Notes: a model not told the origin generated them from the letters alone. DNA of 64,000 nt from an uncultured Candidatus Melainabacteria bacterium (GCA_934717745.1 CAKUZB010000010.1:9807-73806), one strand, 5' to 3'. Numbered from the stretch's first letter, positions 7,852 through 17,215 are shown. Numbers and translations are program-made.

Positions 7852-8231
7852 TATTTACCTCCTTTTGCACGTTTTGCACCGTATTTTGATCTTGATTGGT
7901 TACGATTTGCAACACCTGCAGTATCTAATGTACCACGAACAATGTGATATCTTACACCAGGTAAATCTTTAACTCTGCCACCTCTGATAAGAACAACACT
8001 GTGTTCTTGTAAGTTGTGGCCAATACCTGGAATATATGATGTAACTTCAAAGCCGTTTGTTAATTTAACCCTTGCAACTTTTCTTAGTGCTGAGTTTGGT
8101 TTTTTAGGAGTTGTTGTATAAACTCTTGTGCAAACGCCACGTCTTTGAGGGCATTCCATTAATGCCGGTGATTTTGTTTTGTCTACTAACTTTTTACGTT
8201 CACGACGTACAAGTTGATTGATTGTTGGCAT
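7851..8231 (-). CDS. rpsL: Ribosomal protein S12
   Basis: 126-residue decoding-centre protein. The invariant loop around TTTPKKPNSALRKVARV and the second loop GRVKDLPGVRYHIVRG are intact. The lysines at the classical streptomycin-resistance positions (the PKKPNS loop and the GGRVKDLPG loop) are the sensitive-type residues. AAGGAG precedes the ATG by 6 nt. The leader is about 85 nt, starting from a strong minus-strand promoter. Confidence 0.98.
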   Translation of the reverse strand: MPTINQLVRRERKKLVDKTKSPALMECPQRRGVCTRVYTTTPKKPNSALRKVARVKLTNGFEVTSYIPGIGHNLQEHSVVLIRGGRVKDLPGVRYHIVRGTLDTAGVANRNQSRSKYGAKRAKGGK

Positions 8232-8323
8232 AATTTCTCCTTATATGTAAATTTGCTTTTATTTCGTCTAATTCCTAGTTTGAATTCTTCAGCACAAAAA
8301 TTCAACTAAGTGTCGTACTATCT

Positions 8324-8352
8324 ATATAACAACAAGCAAAAAGTATTGTCAA
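8324..8352 (-). promoter_or_regulatory. rpsL promoter
   Basis: On the minus strand, a consensus TTGACA (8347-8352), a 17-bp spacer and TTATAT (8324-8329). A second TTGTCA lies just upstream. Confidence 0.7.
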
Positions 8353-8404
8353 CCTTTATAACTGATTGACAACACTTTTGTTAAGTTTTTTCAACTTTTA
8401 ATTT

Positions 8405-8788
8405 TTATTGTACGACAGCAAAATGAAATTCTTCAGTCCAAGATTTAAAACCACCTTGCATAACCATAACAGGATAACCCGCTTCTGCAAGTCGGAATGC
8501 CGTTCTATCACCTAAATGACATAAGTGGTTATAGCAATAAACAACATTAATTTCATCTTTTGACAAACTTTCCATATTTTCTTTCAATTCAGAATACGGA
8601 AGATTTATTGCATTTGGCAAATGTGAAATATCGTAGTCTTCTTTTGCTCTAACATCAATCAATTTGATGTTATTTTTTTCAAGCATTTCTTTCAATTCGA
8701 CCGGACCTAAAGTGAACGCAAGATTTTTTGCAAAATAATTCATTGCTTTTTCTGTATTAACTCTTAACTCTTTAATTTTTTCACTCAT
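8405..8788 (-). CDS. Rhodanese-domain protein
   Basis: 127 residues with a single rhodanese domain: LIDVRAKEDYDISHLPNAINLP, then the active-site region VVYCYNHLCHLGDRTAFRLAEAGY, then the closing MQGGFKSW. The nucleophile Cys is in YCYNHL. The active-site loop is longer and less basic than the usual C-R-x-G-x-R, with a second Cys five residues on. It probably transfers or binds sulfur, but it could serve a redox or sensing role. A 30-residue N-terminal helix precedes the domain. The gene stands alone between rpsL and the toxin-like locus. Confidence 0.85.
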   Translation of the reverse strand: MSEKIKELRVNTEKAMNYFAKNLAFTLGPVELKEMLEKNNIKLIDVRAKEDYDISHLPNAINLPYSELKENMESLSKDEINVVYCYNHLCHLGDRTAFRLAEAGYPVMVMQGGFKSWTEEFHFAVVQ

Positions 8789-8811
8789 AATTTTATCCTC
8801 ATTTTCTTACA

Positions 8812-8856
8812 ACAATAGGGTAAATCAAAAAATCATTTTTCAATCTACCCTATTGT
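8812..8856. terminator. Long-loop hairpin between toxin-like and rhodanese genes
   Basis: ACAATAGGGTA pairs perfectly with TACCCTATTGT (11 bp) across a 23-nt AT-rich loop, 27 bp after the stop of the minus-strand gene at 8884. It has no T run. It may be a terminator or an mRNA-stabilising hairpin. Confidence 0.45.
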
Positions 8857-8883
8857 ATATACTTTGAGAATAATTTTAAAAAA

Positions 8884-9513
8884 TTATTTAGCACCTCTGC
8901 CGATTTCACGTTCGTTACCAAATTCGCCAACTCTTGCACCCATAAGGTCAAATTGTTGACCGCCACCGTTCCAGCCGTAAAGAGGATTGCATTCACCGGT
9001 TCTCATTTTTGTACCCGCAGGAAATTCTACATCACACATATATTTTGGAACTTGAGGTAATGCAAATTTATCAGCAATCTGTTCTGGCGATAACCCTTTA
9101 ATATCGTCATATTTCATAACCCATGAACCGTACATGCCTGAATTTTCTTTATCATAAGTTCTTACAAATTTTGTTTTATCTGTCAATTCAATAATTTGAG
9201 CAGTTTGACCATCTTTATAAGGACTGTCTGAATAACCTCTTGAAGCCCACTCTGCGTTTGCTTCTTTTGTTGGCATTTCACCAATTACCTTATATTTACC
9301 TTCAATTTTGTAATCGCTTCCATTTTGATGAACAGACATCGTACGACACAAGTTTAAGCCGGCAAGAGCAACATTTTTCAATGCTTCATTACCATCTTTT
9401 GAAACAACATCAGTCTGATTTGCAACCACATGATTTGTGCCTTTAGGTTGTTCTGCTTTTTTAACAGAAGATGTTTTACCAGTAAAACCAATTTGAGAAA
9501 CATTCATATTCAT
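8884..9513 (-). CDS. TNT-like toxin-domain protein (short form)
   Basis: 209 residues from the ATG at 9511-9513. Residues 8-12 read IGFTG, a motif shared near the N-terminus of two other proteins here. The C-terminal 110 residues are a clear paralogue of the C-terminus of the 1550-residue protein: TKFVRTYD, then YGSWVMKYDDI, KFALPQVPKYM, EFPAGTKMRTGECNPL, GWNGGGQQF. This order (Arg strand, YG-aromatic, ALP, GT-x-G, GGGxQ[YF]) resembles tuberculosis necrotizing toxin, an NAD+ glycohydrolase. The candidate catalytic residues are the Tyr of MYGSW and the Gln of GGGQQF. The frame opens further upstream (9558), but no start there has an RBS. A TTTATA box ends 5 nt before the chosen ATG. It is the last gene of the toxin-immunity run. 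Confidence 0.7.
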   Translation of the reverse strand: MNMNVSQIGFTGKTSSVKKAEQPKGTNHVVANQTDVVSKDGNEALKNVALAGLNLCRTMSVHQNGSDYKIEGKYKVIGEMPTKEANAEWASRGYSDSPYKDGQTAQIIELTDKTKFVRTYDKENSGMYGSWVMKYDDIKGLSPEQIADKFALPQVPKYMCDVEFPAGTKMRTGECNPLYGWNGGGQQFDLMGARVGEFGNEREIGRGAK

Positions 9514-9518
9514 ACTTA

Positions 9519-9548
9519 TATAAAACATTTTATTGAGTAAAAATTGCC
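9519..9548 (-). promoter_or_regulatory. Shared GGCAATTTTTAC element, copy 2
   Basis: GGCAAT (9543-9548), an 18-nt spacer and TTTATA (9519-9524) on the minus strand. The -10-like box ends 5 nt before the ATG chosen for the short TNT-like gene. Confidence 0.45.
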
Positions 9549-9588
9549 TCAAAACCATGTTTTATCTAAAACATGTTACAAAAATATA

Positions 9589-9942
9589 TCATCTTGTTAC
9601 TTTAAAACTTAAAATCTTACCACTTATCGGATCAATGTCAAAATCACGTCCAAAAAAATCGTAGGCTGAAATATTTCCGTTTTCTCTTAAAGTCATTCCC
9701 TCAAAAGGAAGTTCTTCTTTAACTTCAGGAAAGGCTTCCACTTGAGATTGTACTTGCCATAAAAACTGGCAATCTTCACTTAAACAATAAATATTTTTTA
9801 AAGTTGGGTCGCCATTTGGAATTCTCAACAAAAATATAATTTTATTATCCACAACAAAGGCATTGCCGACTTCATAATCAAATTTCATCGGTTTTCCGTT
9901 TATAAACAGATTGTTTTTTCTACATAAAACTTCTAAAGCCAT
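9589..9942 (-). CDS. Candidate immunity protein, copy 2
   Basis: 117-residue cytoplasmic-type protein without signal peptide. It is a paralogue of the gene at 10002-10349: aligned blocks include LLRIPN, a Tyr-containing strand, LWQVQS, FEGMTL, NGNISA and SGKILSF, roughly one-third identity by eye. The alternating short strands suggest a small all-beta protein or single beta-propeller-like blade. It sits between the two TNT-like genes, directly upstream of the short one, the usual place for an immunity gene. AAGAGG precedes the ATG. No immunity family was recognised by name, so the role is inferred from position and duplication. Confidence 0.6.
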   Translation of the reverse strand: MALEVLCRKNNLFINGKPMKFDYEVGNAFVVDNKIIFLLRIPNGDPTLKNIYCLSEDCQFLWQVQSQVEAFPEVKEELPFEGMTLRENGNISAYDFFGRDFDIDPISGKILSFKVTR

Positions 9943-10001
9943 ACAAATACCTCTTATCGTCTATAAAAAAGATATAACAACTTAAAAATAAAGTCAATTT
10001 T

Positions 10002-10349
10002 TTACTTAGCCATTTTTGAAGATAATATTTTACCGTCTTTGGCAGAAATCTCGTAATTCAACCCATAAAATGTTGTCGCAGAAATATTACCGTTTGGCAA
10101 TAATGACATTCCTACATATGGACTTAATTTCGTAATTTTTGGATTAACTTCTTTTACTGATTGAACTTTCCAAAGTTTTTGACCGTTTAAATCAATAGCA
10201 TAAAGATTTTCCGTAACATCTGAATCGTTTGGAATGTCAAGCAGTACAACAACGCCACCTTTAATCTTTGCAACACTGTAAATATTATACTTAAATGCAA
10301 GTTTTGAAGTTGGTAATATCAATTTATTATCTACAAAATTTATATCCAT
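10002..10349 (-). CDS. Candidate immunity protein, copy 1
   Basis: 115 residues, paralogous to the preceding entry (LLDIPN, LWKVQS, VGMSLLPNGNISA, GKILSSK). It starts 21 bp after the stop of the 1550-residue multidomain protein gene, on the same strand and in the position expected of a cognate immunity gene. There is no signal peptide, so it would act in the cytosol, as needed against an NAD-consuming toxin. A weak AGAAAG lies upstream of the ATG. The alternative is a conserved beta-rich protein unrelated to immunity. Confidence 0.6.
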   Translation of the reverse strand: MDINFVDNKLILPTSKLAFKYNIYSVAKIKGGVVVLLDIPNDSDVTENLYAIDLNGQKLWKVQSVKEVNPKITKLSPYVGMSLLPNGNISATTFYGLNYEISAKDGKILSSKMAK

Positions 10350-10370
10350 TGATTTTCTTTCTATAAATTA

Positions 10371-13300
10371 TTAATTTGTAGCACCTTTGATAAGACGTTT
10401 TTTATCAAAGTTTGTTGGAATTTCGAAGTTATCAGTTATAAAGTACTGAGTACCTCCGCCGTTACCCCAGCCTTCAAGAGGGTTACATTTACCTGTAAAC
10501 ATCTTAGTACCGGCAGGAACTTCAACTTCTACAATATACTTAGGCATTGCCGGTAATGCGTAGAAGTCTTTAATTTGTTCCGGAGTTTTTCCAACAATCT
10601 CATCATAAGGCATTAACCAAGTTCCTCTTGCAAATGAAGATTGGTCATTATATACACGAACAAACTTAGTTGGTTTACGAGTAACAATTTCAGCAGATGG
10701 AGTATCACCACCTAAGAAACCAGGTTCTTTGAAGCCATAATCTCTTGCAAGAACTTCATTTACTTCATCACCTGACAAAGTTCTCAATGTATTTGTATTT
10801 GCTCTAATATCTGCACCTTCAGTAATTGCAACTCTACGAGCATCAATCATACTTTGCAAAGTTGCTCTTTGTTGAGGGTCGCTTAAGGCTTTTATCTGAG
10901 TTTCAAGTGCATCTAAATCTGAGCCTAAAGTTGTTACATCATATTCAAATCGTTCTGCAATACCTCTAAATTGTTTACTATCAAGAGTTACCGTTCCGTC
11001 TGCTGATTTGCTGATTAATGAAGATAAACTTGGTGCATCAGGATTAGTATTTGCAGCAACATGTCTTGTTAATATACCTGATTCAACCCCTTCTAAGGCT
11101 GAACTATTACCCATAAAGTTTCCTATTGCATGAGGGCTTAATAGTTCATTACCTTTAGAAATATTGCTTACGACAACAGTTTGACCAACGTGAGCATCAG
11201 CATTTGAAAGAACATCACCATGAACAATGTAGTTTACAGTATTGTGATTATCTTTTAATGCACCACCTGTTGCATCAACAATACCTTTTGTGCCAACAGC
11301 ATCAAAAGTTAAGCCAACAACATCGTCAAATTTAGATGCAACCATTTCTGTTAACGAACCACCCAAAGAGTGTCCTGTTACAACGATTTGAGCATCAGGG
11401 AATTGTTTTTTAACTCTTTCAACAAATTCAATAGCATTGTTTAATTGTTCAGGAGTTTTGCCCGCCATCATCGCAAAGTCTGAAGTTAAGTCGCCAACGT
11501 CATCAGAACCTCTGAAAGCAATGACAACTCGACCGTCTTTTTCATATGCTTTTGCATGAAAACCGTTATCTAAATTTGTTGTTAAAGATTGACCGCTGGA
11601 ATCAGTTGCGATGTTCCAACCATTATAAGCCTTATCTTTACCATAAGCCTTACCTGCCAAATTACCACAATCTTCAACCAGTTGAGAATCTCCAATGATA
11701 CCTCTTTGAGATAGTGTATGGTAAACATCTTCTCTCATACCGGCATCGGCACGCCAATTTTCTTTACCTGGGGCTGTAACTGCACTTCTTGAAGCAACAC
11801 CGCTTGCTTTTTGTCCCATACCTTGAGTTGCGGCATATTCTATAACACCATCGGCTCTATGAGTATATGAAGTTCTGGCAGTTTGAATTGCTTCTAATGT
11901 TTCTAAACCTTGATTAAATTCACGACCAGGAACGCCAAGACTTGCTACATCTTGTTGAATTGCACGTCTTTGAGTAGATGAAATATCTACACTTATACCA
12001 GTTGGGGCATCAAGTTGAACTTCAACACCATGAACGTTTGCACGAGTACCGCCACCCATTTGGCTTGAAGATACATGATATGAATATCTCGAATGTTCAG
12101 GATTGATTGCTTCTGTGCCTCTTGCACCACCTAACCAGCCTGAATCAACAGAGCCATATTCACGTGCCAATGCACCCTCATCAATTGGTCCTAAATCTCC
12201 TGCTTTTCTCATCGCTCTTGCTTCTAAGAAATCACCTAAGGCTTCACCGCCAACAGATGATAATACAGAAGTAATTGCAGTTGACAAGTGCATTTCACCT
12301 GTTTGTAAGTATTCAGCAGACATATCGACACCTAAATCAGTTGCTGCCTGAACCGTATATCTTGTTACTCTGCCAACTTCTGCGGCTTTCAAGTATTTAG
12401 ACATACCGCCACTTACAACTTGTCCAACACCGTCGATTGCAGCATTTTTACCCGCAGTTAAATATTCGCTACCACTGTGAGTCATACCGTCAGACATCAT
12501 ATCTGTAGCATCTACAGTGAATGATAATGCAGAAGAACCAACCGCAGCAAGCAATAATCCAGAGGCAGAACCACCGGTTGCAACAGCAATTACTGCTGAA
12601 CCAACAATTTTTGTAGTTGTTTTAACAACGGCAGCACCTGTATCTTGAGATGCATTATAATTTTCAACTCTTTCAACTATATCATTTCTGTTACCAAATG
12701 CTCGTCTATATGCAGAGTTCATTTCATTTTGATATTGTTGTAATGTTTTTCCGCCTAAGGCTTTTCTAGTGTTTTCTGCTAAACCTTTTTTAATATCAGA
12801 ATACAAACTACGCATATAGTTCATATCCAAAGATTTGCCTTCACTTTTCAATTTTTGTCTAAGTTTTCCCATATCTTGGTCTGACAAACCTAACAAACTT
12901 TGTATTTCTTTTTGAACAGCAGAAGCATTACCATCTTTGAATAATTTATCCATTCTGGCAGTAACAGATTTTTCTGTTGCAACAGCAGTTGAAACATCTG
13001 CTAATTTTTGTTTTTTAGCATTGTATGCTTCAACATTTTGTTGGCTATATTCAACACCAAAGGTTTCTTTAAATTTTGCTTTAAATTGAGCATCACCTTG
13101 CCTATAAGCAGTTCTTAAACCTTCTAATTGATTTCTATATGTTGCTAAATCTTGTCTTACTTGTCTTGCAGTGTTACCTGTTGCTGACCACCAATTGTTG
13201 TTCCAAATGTATGAAACAGCATCAGCAACATCAGCAGCCCAACCGTCTTTTTTCATTTGGTTGTTGAAACTTGTCATAGCCTTGTTATAATCGCCAACCA

Positions 13301-15023
13301 TACCATTTACAACACCGGCTTGAACGGCTTTTGCATGACGTTGTGCTTCTTTTTGTTTTTCTACTTGAATTTCTTTATCTGTTTTTATCGCAACAATTTT
13401 TGTTCCTTTTTTAGGAATTTCAACGTTTGGATTTAACAATAATAATTCATTTGTTCTATCGTTAATTTGTTCTTTTGTTGGATTTGCAACACCCTCAGAT
13501 TTTAATTGGTCTGCGGCAAATTTATACCAGTTTGCATAATCTTTTTGAACAGTAACGGCTTTTTGTTGTTTACCTTGTAAACGAGCAGCAACTCTTTGTT
13601 CTTCTTGTGCAGTATATTCAGCGATTTCAGCCGCAGCACCATTTCTATTTCTTAAACCTCTATGGTTTGCCGGAAATTCACCTTGTACTCTTACATCATC
13701 ACCAACTAAGAAATATGGATTACCGTCAGAATCTCTGTAAACGTGTCCTTTATTTATAGCAACCATTTGTTGAGTTGAACGGTTGAATTTTTGCCCCATA
13801 GAAGCAATCGTTTCACCATTTTGAACAACAACTCTTGTATTACCTTTACCGTCATATTCTGCAATTTGAATTTGACCATTTGGAGAGGTAATTTGTTGCA
13901 TCAACCTATGACCTGATTCATTGTATTGAGTTTCAATTACTCTACCTTTTGGGTCAGTTACAGAATCGTAAACAACTTTGTTATCTTTGTACAAAGAAAC
14001 TGTTTTTGTACCGTTTTCTGAAACTTTTACACTTTGAACCTTATTATGGTCTGCATCATATTGAGTTGCATCTAAAGATACAATTTTTCCATCTTTAATT
14101 ACAGAAATTGTTTCTGTATCTTGATATTTTAATGTTTTTGTAAAATCATTTTCACCGGTATAGTTGTATTCAAGAACTTGTTGTTCTTCACCTTCACCGA
14201 TAATTTCTTTTGTTACTCTACCATTAGCATAACCTTCTGTACCAATTTCATAAAAAGCACCATCGGTTTTTAATGTGTGTGAAGTTACAGTTTTACCATC
14301 TTCAGCAAAAGCAACTTGCTCTAGCGAACCTTCTTTTTGCTTTGTATAAGATACAGGTTTGCCATTTTGATATTCAACTGTTTCTGTTGAATTTTCTTTT
14401 GTATTTTTTACTTCTCGATTTTTTAAATTACCGTCTTCACCATAAATAAGAGTTTCAACAGTACCTTCTTCTTCATTTTCAATTACGGCTTTTTCAAGTT
14501 TACCCTCAGCATTTCTTGTTTGAGTAGTTTTAATTCCACCGCTGATTGTTGTAATAACTTTTGAACCGTCTTTATTTATAACTTCTTGACCACCGTCTTC
14601 GTAAGTTATAATTCGTTTGTCGCCGTCAACTACAGAAGATTTAACCTTTGTATTTTGACTCCAATTTTGCCATTGCTCAGCAAAATTATACAAGTCATCT
14701 GCCTTAACTTTTGTTTTAGTTTCAGGCAGACCTTGTGCTTTTTGTCTTTCTCTAAGAGCGGCTTGCTCTTGTTTTAAAAGTCTTTTAGCCTCAGATTCGT
14801 CCAAAATTTGGTCTTCACCTGCGGCTTGAGTTAACTTATCTTTAAAATCTTGAACCTCATTTTCGTCCAAAACATTGTTCTTGTTTGTATCACAAGAATT
14901 AAAGATACTTGTTAGAGTTTCATTATCTTTAAATTCTTCAACAGTAATACCGGACTTAATTTGTCCCATATTAAATGTTACTTGTTGTTTTTTACCTAAT
15001 TGTAAATGTTGATCGCTAGCCAT
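10371..15023 (-). CDS. Giant multidomain toxin-like protein (LysM, lipase-3, TNT-like)
   Basis: 1550 residues with no signal peptide. In order: an EF-hand loop at 45-56 (DTNKNNVLDENE) and a degenerate second one; short sequence repeats of YD/MORN-like beta hairpins, about 125-390; a LysM-like module at 395-450 (NGETIASMGQKFNRSTQQM) and another near 505-560; a helical part then Gly/Ala-rich hydrophobic segments, about 590-930, shared with the protein at 15182-17092; a class 3 lipase domain at 1115-1270 with nucleophile motif GHSLGG and FRGSDD; and a C-terminal TNT-like domain at 1450-1535 ending GWGNGGGTQYF. At the position of the short paralogue's MYGSW Tyr, this copy has Arg (FARGTW). GAGGAAA precedes the ATG. 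Candidate immunity genes follow. It resembles a polymorphic toxin with two enzymatic heads. The secretion route is unknown. Confidence 0.85.
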   Translation of the reverse strand: MASDQHLQLGKKQQVTFNMGQIKSGITVEEFKDNETLTSIFNSCDTNKNNVLDENEVQDFKDKLTQAAGEDQILDESEAKRLLKQEQAALRERQKAQGLPETKTKVKADDLYNFAEQWQNWSQNTKVKSSVVDGDKRIITYEDGGQEVINKDGSKVITTISGGIKTTQTRNAEGKLEKAVIENEEEGTVETLIYGEDGNLKNREVKNTKENSTETVEYQNGKPVSYTKQKEGSLEQVAFAEDGKTVTSHTLKTDGAFYEIGTEGYANGRVTKEIIGEGEEQQVLEYNYTGENDFTKTLKYQDTETISVIKDGKIVSLDATQYDADHNKVQSVKVSENGTKTVSLYKDNKVVYDSVTDPKGRVIETQYNESGHRLMQQITSPNGQIQIAEYDGKGNTRVVVQNGETIASMGQKFNRSTQQMVAINKGHVYRDSDGNPYFLVGDDVRVQGEFPANHRGLRNRNGAAAEIAEYTAQEEQRVAARLQGKQQKAVTVQKDYANWYKFAADQLKSEGVANPTKEQINDRTNELLLLNPNVEIPKKGTKIVAIKTDKEIQVEKQKEAQRHAKAVQAGVVNGMVGDYNKAMTSFNNQMKKDGWAADVADAVSYIWNNNWWSATGNTARQVRQDLATYRNQLEGLRTAYRQGDAQFKAKFKETFGVEYSQQNVEAYNAKKQKLADVSTAVATEKSVTARMDKLFKDGNASAVQKEIQSLLGLSDQDMGKLRQKLKSEGKSLDMNYMRSLYSDIKKGLAENTRKALGGKTLQQYQNEMNSAYRRAFGNRNDIVERVENYNASQDTGAAVVKTTTKIVGSAVIAVATGGSASGLLLAAVGSSALSFTVDATDMMSDGMTHSGSEYLTAGKNAAIDGVGQVVSGGMSKYLKAAEVGRVTRYTVQAATDLGVDMSAEYLQTGEMHLSTAITSVLSSVGGEALGDFLEARAMRKAGDLGPIDEGALAREYGSVDSGWLGGARGTEAINPEHSRYSYHVSSSQMGGGTRANVHGVEVQLDAPTGISVDISSTQRRAIQQDVASLGVPGREFNQGLETLEAIQTARTSYTHRADGVIEYAATQGMGQKASGVASRSAVTAPGKENWRADAGMREDVYHTLSQRGIIGDSQLVEDCGNLAGKAYGKDKAYNGWNIATDSSGQSLTTNLDNGFHAKAYEKDGRVVIAFRGSDDVGDLTSDFAMMAGKTPEQLNNAIEFVERVKKQFPDAQIVVTGHSLGGSLTEMVASKFDDVVGLTFDAVGTKGIVDATGGALKDNHNTVNYIVHGDVLSNADAHVGQTVVVSNISKGNELLSPHAIGNFMGNSSALEGVESGILTRHVAANTNPDAPSLSSLISKSADGTVTLDSKQFRGIAERFEYDVTTLGSDLDALETQIKALSDPQQRATLQSMIDARRVAITEGADIRANTNTLRTLSGDEVNEVLARDYGFKEPGFLGGDTPSAEIVTRKPTKFVRVYNDQSSFARGTWLMPYDEIVGKTPEQIKDFYALPAMPKYIVEVEVPAGTKMFTGKCNPLEGWGNGGGTQYFITDNFEIPTNFDKKRLIKGATN

Positions 15024-15071
15024 TTTTCCTCAAAAATAAAAAATAGTACTATAAAAATGTAATTACATGTT

Positions 15072-15101
15072 ATGTAACGTCGGAAAAGTACAAAAATTGC
15101 C
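15072..15101 (-). promoter_or_regulatory. Shared GGCAATTTTTGT element, copy 3
   Basis: GGCAAT (15096-15101), an 18-nt spacer and TTACAT (15072-15077) on the minus strand, about 50 bp upstream of the 1550-residue protein gene. Confidence 0.4.
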
Positions 15102-15181
15102 CAAAATCTTAAGAAATACGTCAAAAAAACTACTTTTTGTTACAAAGATTAACATGCTAAAACATGTGTCGCACATGAGTT

Positions 15182-17092
15182 TTAAGCCTTTTTAGACATT
15201 TTTTTACGAGCAACATCGTCCAATTTCATATCAATAATATAACCGGTTGTAGAGAATAATACAGAGTAAACAGCACCCTGTAAAGTAACTTTTCCTGTTG
15301 CCAAATATTCAAAACCACAATCTATACCGACATCAGAAGCCGTACACAATGCAAAATCTGTTACTTTTGCCGCTGTACCTGACATTTTTGCAATCGGTGA
15401 AGTTATTGCTTCAATACCTCTATAAGTCATTTGGTTTGCAAATGCAGTAGCACCATCAACCGCAGACCATTTCAAGATTTCTTTAATATCCTTTTCGGTC
15501 ATACCTTGTTTTGAAGATAATCTGTCAGAACCATATACAAGTAAGTCAGCACCTGAATGTAATGCTGCAATTTTTAAAGTTGGAATAAATCCTGTACCCG
15601 CAGTGCAAATCCAAAACGGAATTGATGCGGCACACAATAAACCGTCTTGAAGTAATAATTCTGACCACATTTGAGAGGCTCTATAATCTTCAACTCGTTT
15701 TGCAACATCATTTTTAACACCAAATGCAGAATAATATGAATTGTCATATTCACGTTTCATTTCTGCCAAATCTTTTTTACCGGTTGCATTTTGAGTGTTT
15801 TGGTGCAAACGTCTTGCATATTTATTTGCCATTTTTTGAAGTACAGCATACTTTTCATCTATCGAAGAATTATCCTTAATTTTGTAATCCCTCATTGTTT
15901 TTTCAATTTGTTTTCTGCCATCTTCAACATTACCTTTGCCAACAAACTCTGCAAAAGCATTTATATTTCTTTCATATTTATCAGATTTTCTTTCCTTCAA
16001 TACAGGTATAGTCCCTGTTGTCATACACGTTGGGTAAAAATATTCGTCTTTTAATGATTTATTATCCAACAAATCTTTTACTGAATTTTTAAAATTAGTT
16101 TCAACTCCTGCACAAATAGATGCAACCATAAACTTATCTTCTTTTTGCTTGTAAGTTGCAATTAATTCAGGATCATAATCCACATCAAAAATTTCTTTAA
16201 ATTTTTTGTTGTAATCTTTTGTTCCAACCAGTTTATTTAAGTCGCCGACTTGCTTTTCAAAAGTATTGATGTCATCGTGAACCAATTCTTTTTGGTTTTC
16301 AGAATTCCAAAGTTTTCTAATTTGTTCACCCATTTTTGCAGACCAACCATCATAATTGGCTTGTTCTTCCATTGATTTTCGTGCTTTTTTAACAGAATTT
16401 GTTAAAATTTCTGTTGTATAGGTTTGAGTATCGTTTAATTTTGCATTTTTTAATAAAGTTTTTTCATCTTGATTTAAACTATTTTTGTTTTCAATCGCTT
16501 GAGCCAAAGCACCTGAAATTTTATCCAATTGCTTAACTTTTACAGGCAAAATCGTATCAAATTGCTTGTCTAATTCAGCATCGAAATGTTCTTTGTAATG
16601 TTCTGTTTGTACACCCGTTTTTTCACCGAGAGAAACCAACCTGTCAGTTATACCCCTGACAGCATCTATACGTGTTTTATAGGAATTACCTCTCTCTTTG
16701 CAAATCGCACCTATCAAGGTTTCATTCGGTGAAATCTTATTGTAGGCATTCATTGTAGGAATAACGTTCTTGTCTGTAATTTTATTATAGGCATTTTTAA
16801 ATGCTTGGCCGGAAACACCGCCAACATTTTTATCCAGAGAATTTTTAATATCAGATGCTATCTCTTTACCTTGTTCGTATTTATTTTGTTTTTTAAGCCC
16901 TGTAAAATTCAAGGCAAAAAAGTTCTGCGATGGGGTTTTTAAGGGATTCTCAAGATTTGCTTGTTTTTGGAAAATATCAGTTTTTAAGGTAGTTTTAATA
17001 GGATTTTCAGACACAAAAAAGTCAGGCTTACGCACTTGTAGCCCTTTTTGGTCATAAATTCCCTTTGTTTTAATTGGATTAATTTTAAGCAT
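15182..17092 (-). CDS. Chassis paralogue of the toxin-like protein without enzymatic head
   Basis: 636 residues. From about residue 248 to the end it follows residues 590-930 of the 1550-residue protein: DGWSAKMGEQIRKLWN versus DGWAADVADAVSYIWN, YNKKFKEIFDVDYDPE versus FKAKFKETFGVEYSQQ, and YYSAFGVKNDVAKRVEDYRASQ versus YRRAFGNRNDIVERVENYNASQ, then hydrophobic segments and a FEYLATGKVTLQGAV segment matching AEYLQTGEMHLSTAI. It ends where the other protein goes on to its lipase and TNT-like parts. Residues 61-65 read LNFTG. The reading frame is intact, with a weak RBS. It could be a pore-forming or translocation module in its own right, or a decoy. It lies upstream of the toxin-like gene on the same strand. 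Confidence 0.75.
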   Translation of the reverse strand: MLKINPIKTKGIYDQKGLQVRKPDFFVSENPIKTTLKTDIFQKQANLENPLKTPSQNFFALNFTGLKKQNKYEQGKEIASDIKNSLDKNVGGVSGQAFKNAYNKITDKNVIPTMNAYNKISPNETLIGAICKERGNSYKTRIDAVRGITDRLVSLGEKTGVQTEHYKEHFDAELDKQFDTILPVKVKQLDKISGALAQAIENKNSLNQDEKTLLKNAKLNDTQTYTTEILTNSVKKARKSMEEQANYDGWSAKMGEQIRKLWNSENQKELVHDDINTFEKQVGDLNKLVGTKDYNKKFKEIFDVDYDPELIATYKQKEDKFMVASICAGVETNFKNSVKDLLDNKSLKDEYFYPTCMTTGTIPVLKERKSDKYERNINAFAEFVGKGNVEDGRKQIEKTMRDYKIKDNSSIDEKYAVLQKMANKYARRLHQNTQNATGKKDLAEMKREYDNSYYSAFGVKNDVAKRVEDYRASQMWSELLLQDGLLCAASIPFWICTAGTGFIPTLKIAALHSGADLLVYGSDRLSSKQGMTEKDIKEILKWSAVDGATAFANQMTYRGIEAITSPIAKMSGTAAKVTDFALCTASDVGIDCGFEYLATGKVTLQGAVYSVLFSTTGYIIDMKLDDVARKKMSKKA

Positions 17093-17215
17093 GCAAAAAA
17101 CTGATATTCCTACCTATACGACAATTAAACATCATCAAAATATTTTTTGCGGTTTTTTTTGACATGCCGGCAACTTTTGTTACATTATTTAACATTTTAA
17201 AACTTCAATATATTA

